In this document: piece after piece, positions 11,267-24,928 of the stretch
How the letters are laid out: the number at the start of each line of letters is the position of its first letter
How positions within the stretch are numbered: position 1 is the stretch's first letter
NCBI GenBank assembly: GCA_037893225.1
Contig: JAZGUH010000542.1
Coordinates: 124,001 to 188,000, forward strand
DNA from: Hippasteria phrygiana
Taxonomy: Eukaryota; Echinodermata; Asteroidea; Valvatida; Goniasteridae
Reading direction: 5' to 3'
Length of the DNA: 64,000 bases
Notes under the pieces: model-generated
Told to the model about the DNA's origin: nothing
Seen by the model: only the letters and a program-made list of their open reading frames with translations
Database searches by the model: none
Translations under genes and position numbers: made by a program

Positions 11267-13582
11267 AAGTCCATACCCCAGGGAATTTGACATGCATGGA
11301 GCAATAAATAGACGGTAACATGTACACAGATGTTGGCCGGAAAGAAAATAAACATTGCGAGGTTTGAATTTTCTCCACAAGTTTTAACTCTAAGAAGCCG
11401 CCGATACTTGCAACATGTAGCGCCAGATCTAAGCTATCCATACATGTCAAAATTACTGAATTTGGTTGATATTTCATGCAATTATGAATGAGTAAAGCAG
11501 GTCCATACCCCAGGGAATTTGACATGCATGGAGCAATAAATAGACGGTAACATGTACACAGATGTTGGCCGGAAAGAAAATAAACATTGCGAGGTTTGAA
11601 TTTTCTCCACAAGTTTTAACTCTAAGAAGCCGCCGATAATTGCAACATGTAGCGCCAGATCTAAGCTATCCATACATGTCAAAATTACTGAATTTGGTTG
11701 ATATTTCATGCAATTATGAATGAGTAAAGCAAGTCATACCCCAGGGAATTTGACAGGCATGGAGCAATAAATAGAAGGTAATATGCACACAGATGTTGGC
11801 CGGAAAGAAAATAAACATTGCGAGGTTTGAATTTTCTCCACAAGTTTTAACTCTAAGAAGCCGCCGATAATTGCAACATGTAGCGCCAGATCTAAGCTAT
11901 CCATACATGTCAAAATTACTGAATTTGGTTGATATTTCATGCAATTATGAATGAGTAAAGCAAGTCATACCCCAGGGAATTTGACAGGCATGGAGCAATA
12001 AATAGAAGGTAATATGCACACAGATGTTGGCCGGAAAGAAAATAAACATTGCGAGGTTTGAATTTTCTCCACAAGTTTTAACTCTAAGAAGCCGCCGATA
12101 ATTGCAACATGTAGCGCCAGATCTAAGCTATCCATAAATGTCAAAATTACTGAATTTGGTTGATATTTCATGCAATTATGAATGAGTAAAGCAAGTCCAT
12201 ACCCCAGGGAATTTGACATGCATGGAGCAATAAATAGACGGTAACATGTACACAGATGTTGGCCGGAAAGAAAATAAACATTGCGAGGTTTGAATTTTCT
12301 CCACACGTTTTAACTCTAAGAAGCCGCCGATACTTGCAACATGTAGCGCCAGATCTAAGCTATCCATACATGTCAAAATTACTGAATTTGGTTGATATTT
12401 CATGCAATTATGAATGAGTAAAGCAGGTCCATACCCCAGGGAATTTGACATGCATGGAGCAATAAATAGACGGTAACATGTACACAGATGTTGGCCGGAA
12501 AGAAAATAAACATTGCGAGGTTTGAATTTTCTCCACAAGTTTTAACTCTAAGAAGCCGCCGATAATTGCAACATGTAGCGCCAGATCTAAGCTATCCATA
12601 CATGTCAAAATGACTGAATTTGGTTGATATTTCATGCAATTATGAATGAGTAAAGCAAGTCATACCCCAGGGAATTTGACAGGCATGGAGCAATAAATAG
12701 AAGGTAATATGCACACAGATGTTGGCCGGAAAGAAAATAAACATTGCGAGGTTTGAATTTTCTCCACAAGTTTTAACTCTAAGAAGCCGCCGATAATTGC
12801 AACATGTAGCGCCAGATCTAAGCTATCCATACATGTCAAAATTACTGAATTTGGTTGATATTTCATGCAATTATGAATGAGTAAAGCAAGTCCATACCCC
12901 AGGGAATTTGACATGCATGGAGCAATAAATAGACGGTAACATGTACACAGATGTTGGCCGGAAAGAAAATAAACATTGCGAGGTTTGAATTTTCTCCACA
13001 AGTTTTAACTCTAAGAAGCCGCCGATACTTGCAACATGTAGCGCCAGATCTAAGCTATCCATACATGTCAAAATTACTGAATTTGGTTGATATTTCATGC
13101 AATTATGAATGAGTAAAGCAGGTCCATACCCCAGGGAATTTGACATGCATGGAGCAATAAATAGACGGTAACATGTACACAGATGTTGGCCGGAAAGAAA
13201 ATAAACATTGCGAGGTTTGAATTTTCTCCACAAGTTTTAACTCTAAGAAGCCGCCGATAATTGCAACATGTAGCGCCAGATCTAAGCTATCCATACATGT
13301 CAAAATTACTGAATTTGGTTGATATTTCATGCAATTATGAATGAGTAAAGCAAGTCATACCCCAGGGAATTTGACAGGCATGGAGCAATAAATAGAAGGT
13401 AATATGCACACAGATGTTGGCCGGAAAGAAAATAAACATTGCGAGGTTTGAATTTTCTCCACAAGTTTTAACTCTAAGAAGCCGCCGATAATTGCAACAT
13501 GTAGCGCCAGATCTAAGCTATCCATACATGTCAAAATTACTGAATTTGGTTGATATTTCATGCAATTGTGAATGAGTAAAGC
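10341..13582. repeat. 7-monomer sub-HOR, 1621-bp period, two copies
   Basis: Units start at 10341 and 11962. Each reads B(CCATAAATG), A(CACACG, GATACTTGC), A(GCAGGTCC), B, A(GATACTTGC), A(GCAGGTCC), B. The unit is two B-A-A triplets, distinguished by CCATAAATG and CACACG, plus a closing B. Nested repeats of monomer, triplet, seven-mer and twenty-mer are therefore visible in one place. Confidence 0.87.
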
Positions 13583-14971
13583 AAGTCATACCCCAGGGAA
13601 TTTGACAGGCATGGAGCAATAAATAGAAGGTAATATGCACACAGATGTTGGCCGGAAAGAAAATAAACATTGCGAGGTTTGAATTTTCTCCACAAGTTTT
13701 AACTCTAAGAAGCCGCCGATAATTGCAACATGTAGCGCCAGATCTAAGCTATCCATAAATGTCAAAATTTATGAATTTGGTTGATATTTCATGCAATTAT
13801 GAATGAGTAAAGCAAGTCCATACCCCAGGGAATTTGACATGCATGGAGCAATAAATAGACGGTAATATGCACACAGATGTTGGCCGGAAAGAAAATAAAC
13901 ATTGCGAGGTTTGAATTTTCTCCACAAGTTTTAACTCTAAGAAGCCGCCGATAATTGCAACATGTAGCGCCAGATCTAAGCTATCCATACATGTCAAAAT
14001 GACTGAATTTGGTTGATATTTCATGCAATTATGAATGAGTAAAGCAAGTCATACCCCAGGGAATTTGACAGGCATGGAGCAATAAATAGAAGGTAATATG
14101 CACACAGTTGTTGGCCGGAAAGAAAATAAACATTGCGAGGTTTGAATTTTCTCCACAAGTTTTAACTCTAAGAAGCCGCCGATAATTGCAACATGTAGCG
14201 CCAGATCTATGCTATCCATACATGTCAAAATTACTGAATTTGGTTGATATTTCATGCAATTATGAATGAGTAAAGCAAGTCCATACCCCAGGGAATTTGA
14301 CAGGCATGGAGCAATAAATAGACGGTAACATGTACACAGATGTTGGCCGGAAAGAAAATAAACATTGCGAGGTTTGAATTTTCTCCACAAGTGTTAACTC
14401 TAAGAAGCCGCCGATAATTGCAACATGTAGCGCCAGATCTAAGCTATCCATACATGTCAAAATTACTGAATTTGGTTGATATTTCATGCAATTATGAATG
14501 AGTAAAGCAAGTCCATACCCCAGGGAATTTGACATGCATGGAGCAATAAATAGACGGTAACATGTACACAGATGTTGGCCGGAAAGAAAATAAACATTGC
14601 GAGGTTTGAATTTTCTCCACAAGTTTTAACTCTAAGAAGCCGCCGATAATTGCAACATGTAGCGCCAGATCTAAGCTATCCATACATGTCAAAATTACTG
14701 AATTTGGTTGATATTTCATGCAATTATGAATGAGTAAAGCAAGTCATACCCCAGGGAATTTGACAGGCATGGAGCAATAAATAGACGGTAACATGTACAC
14801 AGATGTTGGCCGGAAAGAAAATAAACATTGCGAGGTTTAAATTTTCTCCACAAGTTTTAACTCTAAGAAGCCGCCGATAATTGCAACATGTAGCGCCAGA
14901 TCTAAGCTATCCATACATGTCAAAATTACTGAATTTGGTTGATATTTCATGCAATTATGAATGAGTAAAGC

Positions 14972-17900
14972 AAGTCATACCCCAGGGAATTTGACAGGCA
15001 TGGAGCAATAAATAGAAGGTAATATGCACACAGATGTTGGCCGGAAAGAAAATAAACATTGCGAGGTTTGAATTTTCTCCACAAGTTTTAACTCTAAGAA
15101 GCCGCCGATAATTGCAACATGTAGCGCCAGATCTAAGCTATCCATAAATGTCAAAATTACTGAATTTGGTTGATATTTCATGCAATTATGAATGAGTAAA
15201 GCAAGTCCATACCCCAGGGAATTTGACATGCATGGAGCAATAAATAGACGGTAACATGTACACAGATGTTGGCCGGAAAGAAAATAAACATTGCGAGGTT
15301 TGAATTTTCTCCACACGTTTTAACTCTAAGAAGCCGCCGATACTTGCAACATGTAGCGCCAGATCTAAGCTATCCATACATGTCAAAATTACTGAATTTG
15401 GTTGATATTTCATGCAATTATGAATGAGTAAAGCAGGTCCATACCCCAGGGAATTTGACATGCATGGAGCAATAAATAGACGGTAACATGTACACAGATG
15501 TTGGCCGGAAAGAAAATAAACATTGCGAGGTTTGAATTTTCTCCACAAGTTTTAACTCTAAGAAGCCGCCGATAATTGCAACATGTAGCGCCAGATCTAA
15601 GCTATCCATACATGTCAAAATTACTGAATTTGGTTGATATTTCATGCAATTATGAATGAGTAAAGCAAGTCATACCCCAGGGAATTTGACAGGCATGGAG
15701 CAATAAATAGAAGGTAATATGCACACAGATGTTGGCCGGAAAGAAAATAAACATTGCGAGGTTTGAATTTTCTCCACAAGTTTTAACTCTAAGAAGCCGC
15801 CGATAATTGCAACATGTAGCGCCAGATCTAAGCTATCCATACATGTCAAAATTACTGAATTTGGTTGATATTTCATGCAATTATGAATGAGTAAAGCAAG
15901 TCCATACCCCAGGGAATTTGACATGCATGGAGCAATAAATAGACGGTAACATGTACACAGATGTTGGCCGGAAAGAAAATAAACATTGCGAGGTTTGAAT
16001 TTTCTCCACAAGTTTTAACTCTAAGAAGCCGCCGATACTTGCAACATGTAGCGCCAGATCTAAGCTATCCATACATGTCAAAATTACTGAATTTGGTTGA
16101 TATTTCATGCAATTATGAATGAGTAAAGCAGGTCCATACCCCAGGGAATTTGACATGCATGGAGCAATAAATAGACGGTAACATGTACACAGATGTTGGC
16201 CGGAAAGAAAATAAACATTGCGAGGTTTGAATTTTCTCCACAAGTTTTAACTCTAAGAAGCCGCCGATAATTGCAACATGTAGCGCCAGATCTAAGCTAT
16301 CCATACATGTCAAAATTACTGAATTTGGTTGATATTTCATGCAATTATGAATGAGTAAAGCAAGTCATACCCCAGGGAATTTGACAGGCATGGAGCAATA
16401 AATAGAAGGTAATATGCACACAGATGTTGGCCGGAAAGAAAATAAACATTGCGAGGTTTGAATTTTCTCCACAAGTTTTAACTCTAAGAAGCCGCCGATA
16501 ATTGCAACATGTAGCGCCAGATCTAAGCTATCCATACATGTCAAAATTACTGAATTTGGTTGATATTTCATGCAATTATGAATGAGTAAAGCAAGTCATA
16601 CCCCAGGGAATTTGACAGGCATGGAGCAATAAATAGAAGGTAATATGCACACAGATGTTGGCCGGAAAGAAAATAAACATTGCGAGGTTTGAATTTTCTC
16701 CACAAGTTTTAACTCTAAGAAGCCGCCGATAATTGCAACATGTAGCGCCAGATCTAAGCTATCCATAAATGTCAAAATTACTGAATTTGGTTGATATTTC
16801 ATGCAATTATGAATGAGTAAAGCAAGTCCATACCCCAGGGAATTTGACATGCATGGAGCAATAAATAGACGGTAACATGTACACAGATGTTGGCCGGAAA
16901 GAAAATAAACATTGCGAGGTTTGAATTTTCTCCACACGTTTTAACTCTAAGAAGCCGCCGATACTTGCAACATGTAGCGCCAGATCTAAGCTATCCATAC
17001 ATGTCAAAATTACTGAATTTGGTTGATATTTCATGCAATTATGAATGAGTAAAGCAGGTCCATACCCCAGGGAATTTGACATGCATGGAGCAATAAATAG
17101 ACGGTAACATGTACACAGATGTTGGCCGGAAAGAAAATAAACATTGCGAGGTTTGAATTTTCTCCACAAGTTTTAACTCTAAGAAGCCGCCGATAATTGC
17201 AACATGTAGCGCCAGATCTAAGCTATCCATACATGTCAAAATTACTGAATTTGGTTGATATTTCATGCAATTATGAATGAGTAAAGCAAGTCATACCCCA
17301 GGGAATTTGACAGGCATGGAGCAATAAATAGAAGGTAATATGCACACAGATGTTGGCCGGAAAGAAAATAAACATTGCGAGGTTTGAATTTTCTCCACAA
17401 GTTTTAACTCTAAGAAGCCGCCGATAATTGCAACATGTAGCGCCAGATCTAAGCTATCCATACATGTCAAAATTACTGAATTTGGTTGATATTTCATGCA
17501 ATTATGAATGAGTAAAGCAAGTCCATACCCCAGGGAATTTGACATGCATGGAGCAATAAATAGACGGTAACATGTACACAGATGTTGGCCGGAAAGAAAA
17601 TAAACATTGCGAGGTTTGAATTTTCTCCACAAGTTTTAACTCTAAGAAGCCGCCGATACTTGCAACATGTAGCGCCAGATCTAAGCTATCCATACATGTC
17701 AAAATTACTGAATTTGGTTGATATTTCATGCAATTATGAATGAGTAAAGCAGGTCCATACCCCAGGGAATTTGACATGCATGGAGCAATAAATAGACGGT
17801 AACATGTACACAGATGTTGGCCGGAAAGAAAATAAACATTGCGAGGTTTGAATTTTCTCCACAAGTTTTAACTCTAAGAAGCCGCCGATAATTGCAACAT

Positions 17901-18213
17901 GTAGCGCCAGATCTAAGCTATCCATACATGTCAAAATTACTGAATTTGGTTGATATTTCATGCAATTATGAATGAGTAAAGCAAGTCATACCCCAGGGAA
18001 TTTGACAGGCATGGAGCAATAAATAGAAGGTAATATGCACACAGATGTTGGCCGGAAAGAAAATAAACATTGCGAGGTTTGAATTTTCTCCACAAGTTTT
18101 AACTCTAAGAAGCCGCCGATAATTGCAACATGTAGCGCCAGATCTAAGCTATCCATACATGTCAAAATTACTGAATTTGGTTGATATTTCATGCAATTGT
18201 GAATGAGTAAAGC
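14972..18213. repeat. Second pair of the 7-monomer sub-HOR
   Basis: Units start at 14972 and 16593, with the same marker order as the pair at 10341-13582, 4631 bp away. The pair was evidently carried along by the 20-monomer duplication. The final B at 17983 ends in TTGTGAATG, as its counterpart at 13352 does. Confidence 0.87.
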
Positions 18214-18444
18214 AAGTCATACCCCAGGGAATTTGACAGGCATGGAGCAATAAATAGAAGGTAATATGCACACAGATGTTGGCCGGAAAGAAAATAAACA
18301 TTGCGAGGTTTGAATTTTCTCCACAAGTTTTAACTCTAAGAAGCCGCCGATAATTGCAACATGTAGCGCCAGATCTAAGCTATCCATAAATGTCAAAATT
18401 TATGAATTTGGTTGATATTTCATGCAATTATGAATGAGTAAAGC

Positions 18445-21400
18445 AAGTCCATACCCCAGGGAATTTGACATGCATGGAGCAATAAATAGACGGTAACATG
18501 TACACAGATGTTGGCCGGAAAGAAAATAAACATTGCGAGGTTTGAATTTTCTCCACAAGTTTTAACTCTAAGAAGCCGCCGATAATTGCAACATGTAGCG
18601 CCAGATCTAAGCTATCCATACATGTCAAAATGACTGAATTTGGTTGATATTTCATGCAATTATGAATGAGTAAAGCAAGTCATACCCCAGGGAATTTGAC
18701 AGGCATGGAGCAATAAATAGAAGGTAATATGCACACAGATGTTGGCCGGAAAGAAAATAAACATTGCGAGGTTTGAATTTTCTCCACAAGTTTTAACTCT
18801 AAGAAGCCGCCGATAATTGCAACATGTAGCGCCAGATCTAAGCTATCCATACATGTCAAAATTACTGAATTTGGTTGATATTTCATGCAATTATGAATCA
18901 GTAAAGCAAGTCCATACCCCAGGGAATTTGACATGCATGGAGCAATAAATAGACGGTAACATGTACACAGATGTTGGCCGGAAAGAAAATAAACATTGCG
19001 AGGTTTGAATTTTCTCCACAAGTTTTAACTCTAAGAAGCCGCCGATAATTGCAACATGTAGCGCCAGATCTAAGCTATCCATACATGTCAAAATTACTGA
19101 ATTTGGTTGATATTTCATGCAATTATAAATGAGTAAAGCAAGTCATACCCCAGGGAATTTGACAGGCATGGAGCAATAAATAGAAGGTAATATGCACACA
19201 GATGTTGGCCGGAAAGAAAACAAACATTGCGAGGTTTGAATTTTCTCCACAAGTTTTAACTCTAAGAAGCCGCCGATAATTGCAACATGTAGCGCCAGAT
19301 CTAAGCTATCCATACATGTCAAAATGACTGAATTTGGTTGATATTTCATGCAATTATGAATGAGTAAAGCAAGTCCATACCCCAGGGAATTTGACATGCA
19401 TGGAGCAATAAATAGACGGTAACATGTACACAGATGTTGGCCGGAAAGAAAATAAACATTGCGAGGTTTGAATTTTCTCCACAAGTTTTAACTCTAAGAA
19501 GCCGCCGATAATTGCAACATGTAGCGCCAGATCTAAGCTATCCATACATGTCAAAATAACTGAATTTGGTTGATATTTCATGCAATTATGAATGAGTAAA
19601 GCAAGTCATACCCCAGGGAATTTGACAGGCATGGAGCAATAAATAGAAGGTAATATGCACACAGATGTTGGCCGGAAAGAAAATAAACATTGCGAGGTTT
19701 GAATTTTCTCCACAAGTTTTAACTCTAAGAAGCCGCCGATAATTGCAACATGTAGCGCCAGATCTAAGCTATCCTTACATGTCAAAATGACTGAATTTGG
19801 TTGATATTTCATGCAATTATGAATGAGTAAAGCAAGTCCATACCCCAGGGAATTTGACATGCATGGACCAATAAATAGAAGGTAATATGCACACAGATGT
19901 TGGCCGGAAAGAAAATAAACATTGCGAGGTTTGAATTTTCTCCACAAGTTTTAACTCTAAGAAGCCGCCGATAATTGCAACATGTAGCGCCAGATCTAAG
20001 CTATCCATACATGTCAAAATTACTGAATTTGGTTGATATTTCATGCAATTATGAATGAGTAAAGCAAGTCCATACCCCAGGGAATTTGACATGCATGGAG
20101 CAATAAATAGACGGTAACATGTACACAGATGTTGGCCGGAAAGAAAATAAACATTGCAAGGTTTGAATTTTCTCCACAAGTTTTAACTCTAAGAAGCCGC
20201 CGATAATTGCAACATGTAGCGCCAGATCTAAGCTATCCATACATGTCAAAATTACTGAATTTGGTTGATATTTCATGCAATTATGAATGAGTAAAGCAGG
20301 TCCATACCCCAGGGAATTTGACATGCATGGAGCAATAAATAGACGGTAACATGTACACAGATGTTGGCCGGAAAGAAAATAAACATTGCGAGGTTTGAAT
20401 TTTCTCCACAAGTTTTAACTCTAAGAAGCCGCCGATAATTGCAACATGTAGCGCCAGATCTAAGCTATCCATACATGTCAAAATTACTGAATTTGGTTGA
20501 TATTTCATGCAATTATGAATGCGTAAAGCAAGTCATACCCCAGGGAATTTGACAGGCATGGATCAATAAATAGAAGGTAATATGCACACAGATGTTGGCC
20601 GGAAAGAAAACAAACATTGCGAGGTTTGAATTTTCTCCACAAGTTTTAACTCTAAGAAGCCGCCGATAATTGCAACATGTAGCGCCAGATCTAAGCTATC
20701 CATAAATGTCAAAATTTATGAATTTGGTTGATATTTCATGCAATTATGAATGAGTAAAGCAAGTCCATACCCCAGGGAATTTGACATGCATGGAGCAATA
20801 AATAGACGGTAACATGTACACAGATGTTGGCCGGAAAGAAAATAAACATTGCGAGGTTTGAATTTTCTCCACAAGTTTTAACTCTAAGAAGCCGCCGATA
20901 ATTGCAACATGTAGCGCCAGATCTAAGCTATCCATACATGTCAAAATGACTGAATTTGGTTGATATTTCATGCAATTATGAATGAGTAAAGCAAGTCATA
21001 CCCCAGGGAATTTGACAGGCATGGAGCAATAAATAGAAGGTAATATGCACACAGATGTTGGCCGGAAAGAAAATAAACATTGCGAGGTTTGAATTTTCTC
21101 CACAAGTTTTAACTCTAAGAAGCCGCCGATAATTGCAACATGTAGCGCCAGATCTAAGCTATCCATACATGTCAAAATTACTGAATTTGGTTGATATTTC
21201 ATGCAATTATGAATCAGTAAAGCAAGTCCATACCCCAGGGAATTTGACATGCATGGAGCAATAAATAGACGGTAACATGTACACAGATGTTGGCCGGAAA
21301 GAAAATAAACATTGCGAGGTTTGAATTTTCTCCACAAGTTTTAACTCTAAGAAGCCGCCGATAATTGCAACATGTAGCGCCAGATCTAAGCTATCCATAC

Positions 21401-23076
21401 ATGTCAAAATTACTGAATTTGGTTGATATTTCATGCAATTATAAATGAGTAAAGCAAGTCATACCCCAGGGAATTTGACAGGCATGGAGCAATAAATAGA
21501 AGGTAATATGCACACAGATGTTGGCCGGAAAGAAAACAAACATTGCGAGGTTTGAATTTTCTCCACAAGTTTTAACTCTAAGAAGCCGCCGATAATTGCA
21601 ACATGTAGCGCCAGATCTAAGCTATCCATACATGTCAAAATGACTGAATTTGGTTGATATTTCATGCAATTATGAATGAGTAAAGCAAGTCCATACCCCA
21701 GGGAATTTGACATGCATGGAGCAATAAATAGACGGTAACATGTACACAGATGTTGGCCGGAAAGAAAATAAACATTGCGAGGTTTGAATTTTCTCCACAA
21801 GTTTTAACTCTAAGAAGCCGCCGATAATTGCAACATGTAGCGCCAGATCTAAGCTATCCATACATGTCAAAATAACTGAATTTGGTTGATATTTCATGCA
21901 ATTATGAATGAGTAAAGCAAGTCATACCCCAGGGAATTTGACAGGCATGGAGCAATAAATAGAAGGTAATATGCACACAGATGTTGGCCGGAAAGAAAAT
22001 AAACATTGCGAGGTTTGAATTTTCTCCACAAGTTTTAACTCTAAGAAGCCGCCGATAATTGCAACATGTAGCGCCAGATCTAAGCTATCCTTACATGTCA
22101 AAATGACTGAATTTGGTTGATATTTCATGCAATTATGAATGAGTAAAGCAAGTCCATACCCCAGGGAATTTGACATGCATGGACCAATAAATAGAAGGTA
22201 ATATGCACACAGATGTTGGCCGGAAAGAAAATAAACATTGCGAGGTTTGAATTTTCTCCACAAGTTTTAACTCTAAGAAGCCGCCGATAATTGCAACATG
22301 TAGCGCCAGATCTAAGCTATCCATACATGTCAAAATTACTGAATTTGGTTGATATTTCATGCAATTATGAATGAGTAAAGCAAGTCCATACCCCAGGGAA
22401 TTTGACATGCATGGAGCAATAAATAGACGGTAACATGTACACAGATGTTGGCCGGAAAGAAAATAAACATTGCAAGGTTTGAATTTTCTCCACAAGTTTT
22501 AACTCTAAGAAGCCGCCGATAATTGCAACATGTAGCGCCAGATCTAAGCTATCCATACATGTCAAAATTACTGAATTTGGTTGATATTTCATGCAATTAT
22601 GAATGAGTAAAGCAGGTCCATACCCCAGGGAATTTGACATGCATGGAGCAATAAATAGACGGTAACATGTACACAGATGTTGGCCGGAAAGAAAATAAAC
22701 ATTGCGAGGTTTGAATTTTCTCCACAAGTTTTAACTCTAAGAAGCCGCCGATAATTGCAACATGTAGCGCCAGATCTAAGCTATCCATACATGTCAAAAT
22801 TACTGAATTTGGTTGATATTTCATGCAATTATGAATGCGTAAAGCAAGTCATACCCCAGGGAATTTGACAGGCATGGATCAATAAATAGAAGGTAATATG
22901 CACACAGATGTTGGCCGGAAAGAAAACAAACATTGCGAGGTTTGAATTTTCTCCACAAGTTTTAACTCTAAGAAGCCGCCGATAATTGCAACATGTAGCG
23001 CCAGATCTAAGCTATCCATACATGTCAAAATGACTGAATTTGGTTGATATTTCATGCAATTATGAATGAGTAAAGC
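18445..23076. repeat. 10-monomer HOR, 2316-bp period, two tandem copies
   Basis: Units start at 18445 and 20761. The order is A(AAAATGAC), B, A(GAATCAG, then TTATAAATG), B(GAAAACAAAC, AAAATGAC), A(AAAATAAC), B(CCTTACATG, AAAATGAC), hybrid with GGACCAATAA and AAGGTAATATGCAC, A(TTGCAAGG), A(GCAGGTCC), B(GAATGCG, GGATCAATAA, GAAAACAAAC). The final B ends with CCATAAATG and AAAATTTATG in copy one but AAAATGAC in copy two. Most of these markers appear here for the first time and replace those used before 18.4 kb. Confidence 0.88.
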
Positions 23077-24928
23077 AAGTCCATACCCCAGGGAATTTGA
23101 CATGCATGGAGCAATAAATAGACGGTAACATGTACACAGATGTTGGCCGGAAAGAAAATAAACATTGCGGGGTTTGAATTTTCTCCACAAGTTTTAACTC
23201 TAAGAAGCCGCCGATAATTGCAACATGTAGCGCCAGATCTAAGCTATCCATACATGTCAAAATAACTGAATTTGGTTGATATTTCATGCAATTATGAATG
23301 AGTAAAGCAAGTCATACCCCAGGGAATTTGACAGGCATGGAGCAATAAATAGAAGGTAATATGCACACAGATGTTGGCCGGAAAGAAAATAAACATTGCG
23401 AGGTTTGAATTTTCTCCACAAGTTTTAACTCTAAGAAGCCGCCGATAATTGCAACATGTAGCGCCAGATCTAAGCTATCCTTACATGTCAAAATGACTGA
23501 ATTTGGTTGATATTTCATGCAATTATGAATGAGTAAAGCAAGTCCATACCCCAGGGAATTTGACATGCATGGAGCAATAAATAGACGGTAACATGTACAC
23601 AGATGTTGGCCGGAAAGAAAATAAACATTGCGAGGTTTGAATTTTCTCCACAAGTTTTAACTCTAAGAAGCCGCCGATAATTGCAACATGTAGCGCCAGA
23701 TCTAAGCTATCCATACATGTCAAAATTACTGAATTTGGTTGATATTTCATGCAATTATGAATGAGTAAAGCAAGTCATACCCCAGGGAATTTGACAGGCA
23801 TGGAGCAATAAATAGAAGGTAATATGCACACAGATGTTGGCCGGAAAGAAAACAAACATTGCGAGGTTTGAATTTTCTCCACAAGTTTTAACTCTAAGAA
23901 GCCGCCGATATTTGCAACATGTAGCGCCAGATCTAAGCTATCCATACATGTCAAAATTACTGAATTTGGTTGATATTTCATGCAATTATGAATGAGTAAA
24001 GCAAGTCCATACCCCAGGGAATTTGACATGCATGGAGCAATAAATAGACGGTAACATGTACACAGATGTTGGCCGGAAAGAAAATAAACATTGCGAGGTT
24101 TGAATTTTCTCCACAAGTTTTAACTCTAAGAAGCCGCCGATAATTGCAACATGTAGCGCCAGATCTAAGCTATCCATACATGTCAAAATGACTGAATTTG
24201 GTTGATATTTCATGCAATTATGAATGAGTAAAGCAAGTCATACCCCAGGGAATTTGACAGGCATGGAGCAATAAATAGAAGGTAATATGCACACAGATGT
24301 TGGCCGGAAAGAAAATAAACATTGCGAGGTTTGAATTTTCTCCACAAGTTTTAACTCTAAGAAGCCGCCGATAATTGCAACATGTAGCGCCAGATCTAAG
24401 CTATCCTTACATGTCAAAATTACTGAATTTGGTTGATATTTCATGCAATTATGAATGAGTAAAGCAAGTCCATACCCCAGGGAATTTGACATGCATGGAG
24501 CAATAAATAGACGGTAACATGTACACAGATGTTGGCCGGAAAGAAAATAAACATTGCGAGGTTTGAATTTTCTCCACAAGTGTTAACTCTAAGAAGCCGC
24601 CGATAATTGCAACATGTAGCGCCAGATCTAAGCTATCCATACATGTCAGAATTACTGAATTTGGTTGATATTTCATGCAATTATGAATGAGTAAAGCAAG
24701 TCCATACCCCAGGGAATTTGACAGGCATGGAGCAATAAATAGACGGTAACATGTACACAGATGTTGGCCGGAAAGAAAATAAACATTGCGAGGTTTGAAT
24801 TTTCTCCACAAGTGTTAACTCTAAGAAGCCGCCGATAATTGCAACATGTAGCACCAGATCTAAGCTATCCATACATGTCAAATTACTGAATTTGGTTGAT
24901 ATTTCATGCAATTATGAATGAGTAAAGC
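23077..24928. repeat. 8-monomer cassette, first occurrence
   Basis: The order is A(AAAATAAC), B(CCTTACATG, AAAATGAC), A, B(GAAAACAAAC, GATATTTGC), A(AAAATGAC), B(CCTTACATG), A(AGTGTTAAC, CAGAATTAC), C(GCACCAG, CAAATTAC). The same series recurs near 30023, 33032 and 40439. The first monomer has a private A>G at 23170 (GCGGGG). It joins the 10-mer block to the 4-mer block. Confidence 0.82.

Larger units (their letters stand above)
9415..18676. repeat. 20-monomer HOR, 4631-bp period, two tandem copies
   Basis: Copy one is 9415-14045 and copy two 14046-18676. Both start with B(ATCTATGC), C, A, hybrid, followed by two rounds of a seven-monomer unit, then a B(CCATAAATG, AAAATTTATG) and an A-like monomer with AAAATGAC. 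The rare TTGTGAATG variant occurs at 13568 and 18199, exactly 4631 bp apart. Differences include A>T at 14108, G>A at 14839, AAAATGAC versus AAAATTAC near 12610/17241, and a hybrid at 13814 where copy two has a plain A. Copy one overlaps the second copy of the 16-monomer unit. Confidence 0.88.

Noticed and set aside
13741..13800. AAAATTTATG as an indel marker
   Set aside because: It has the same length as AAAATTACTG; it is best read as two adjacent substitutions or a compensated shift, so it does not change the period.
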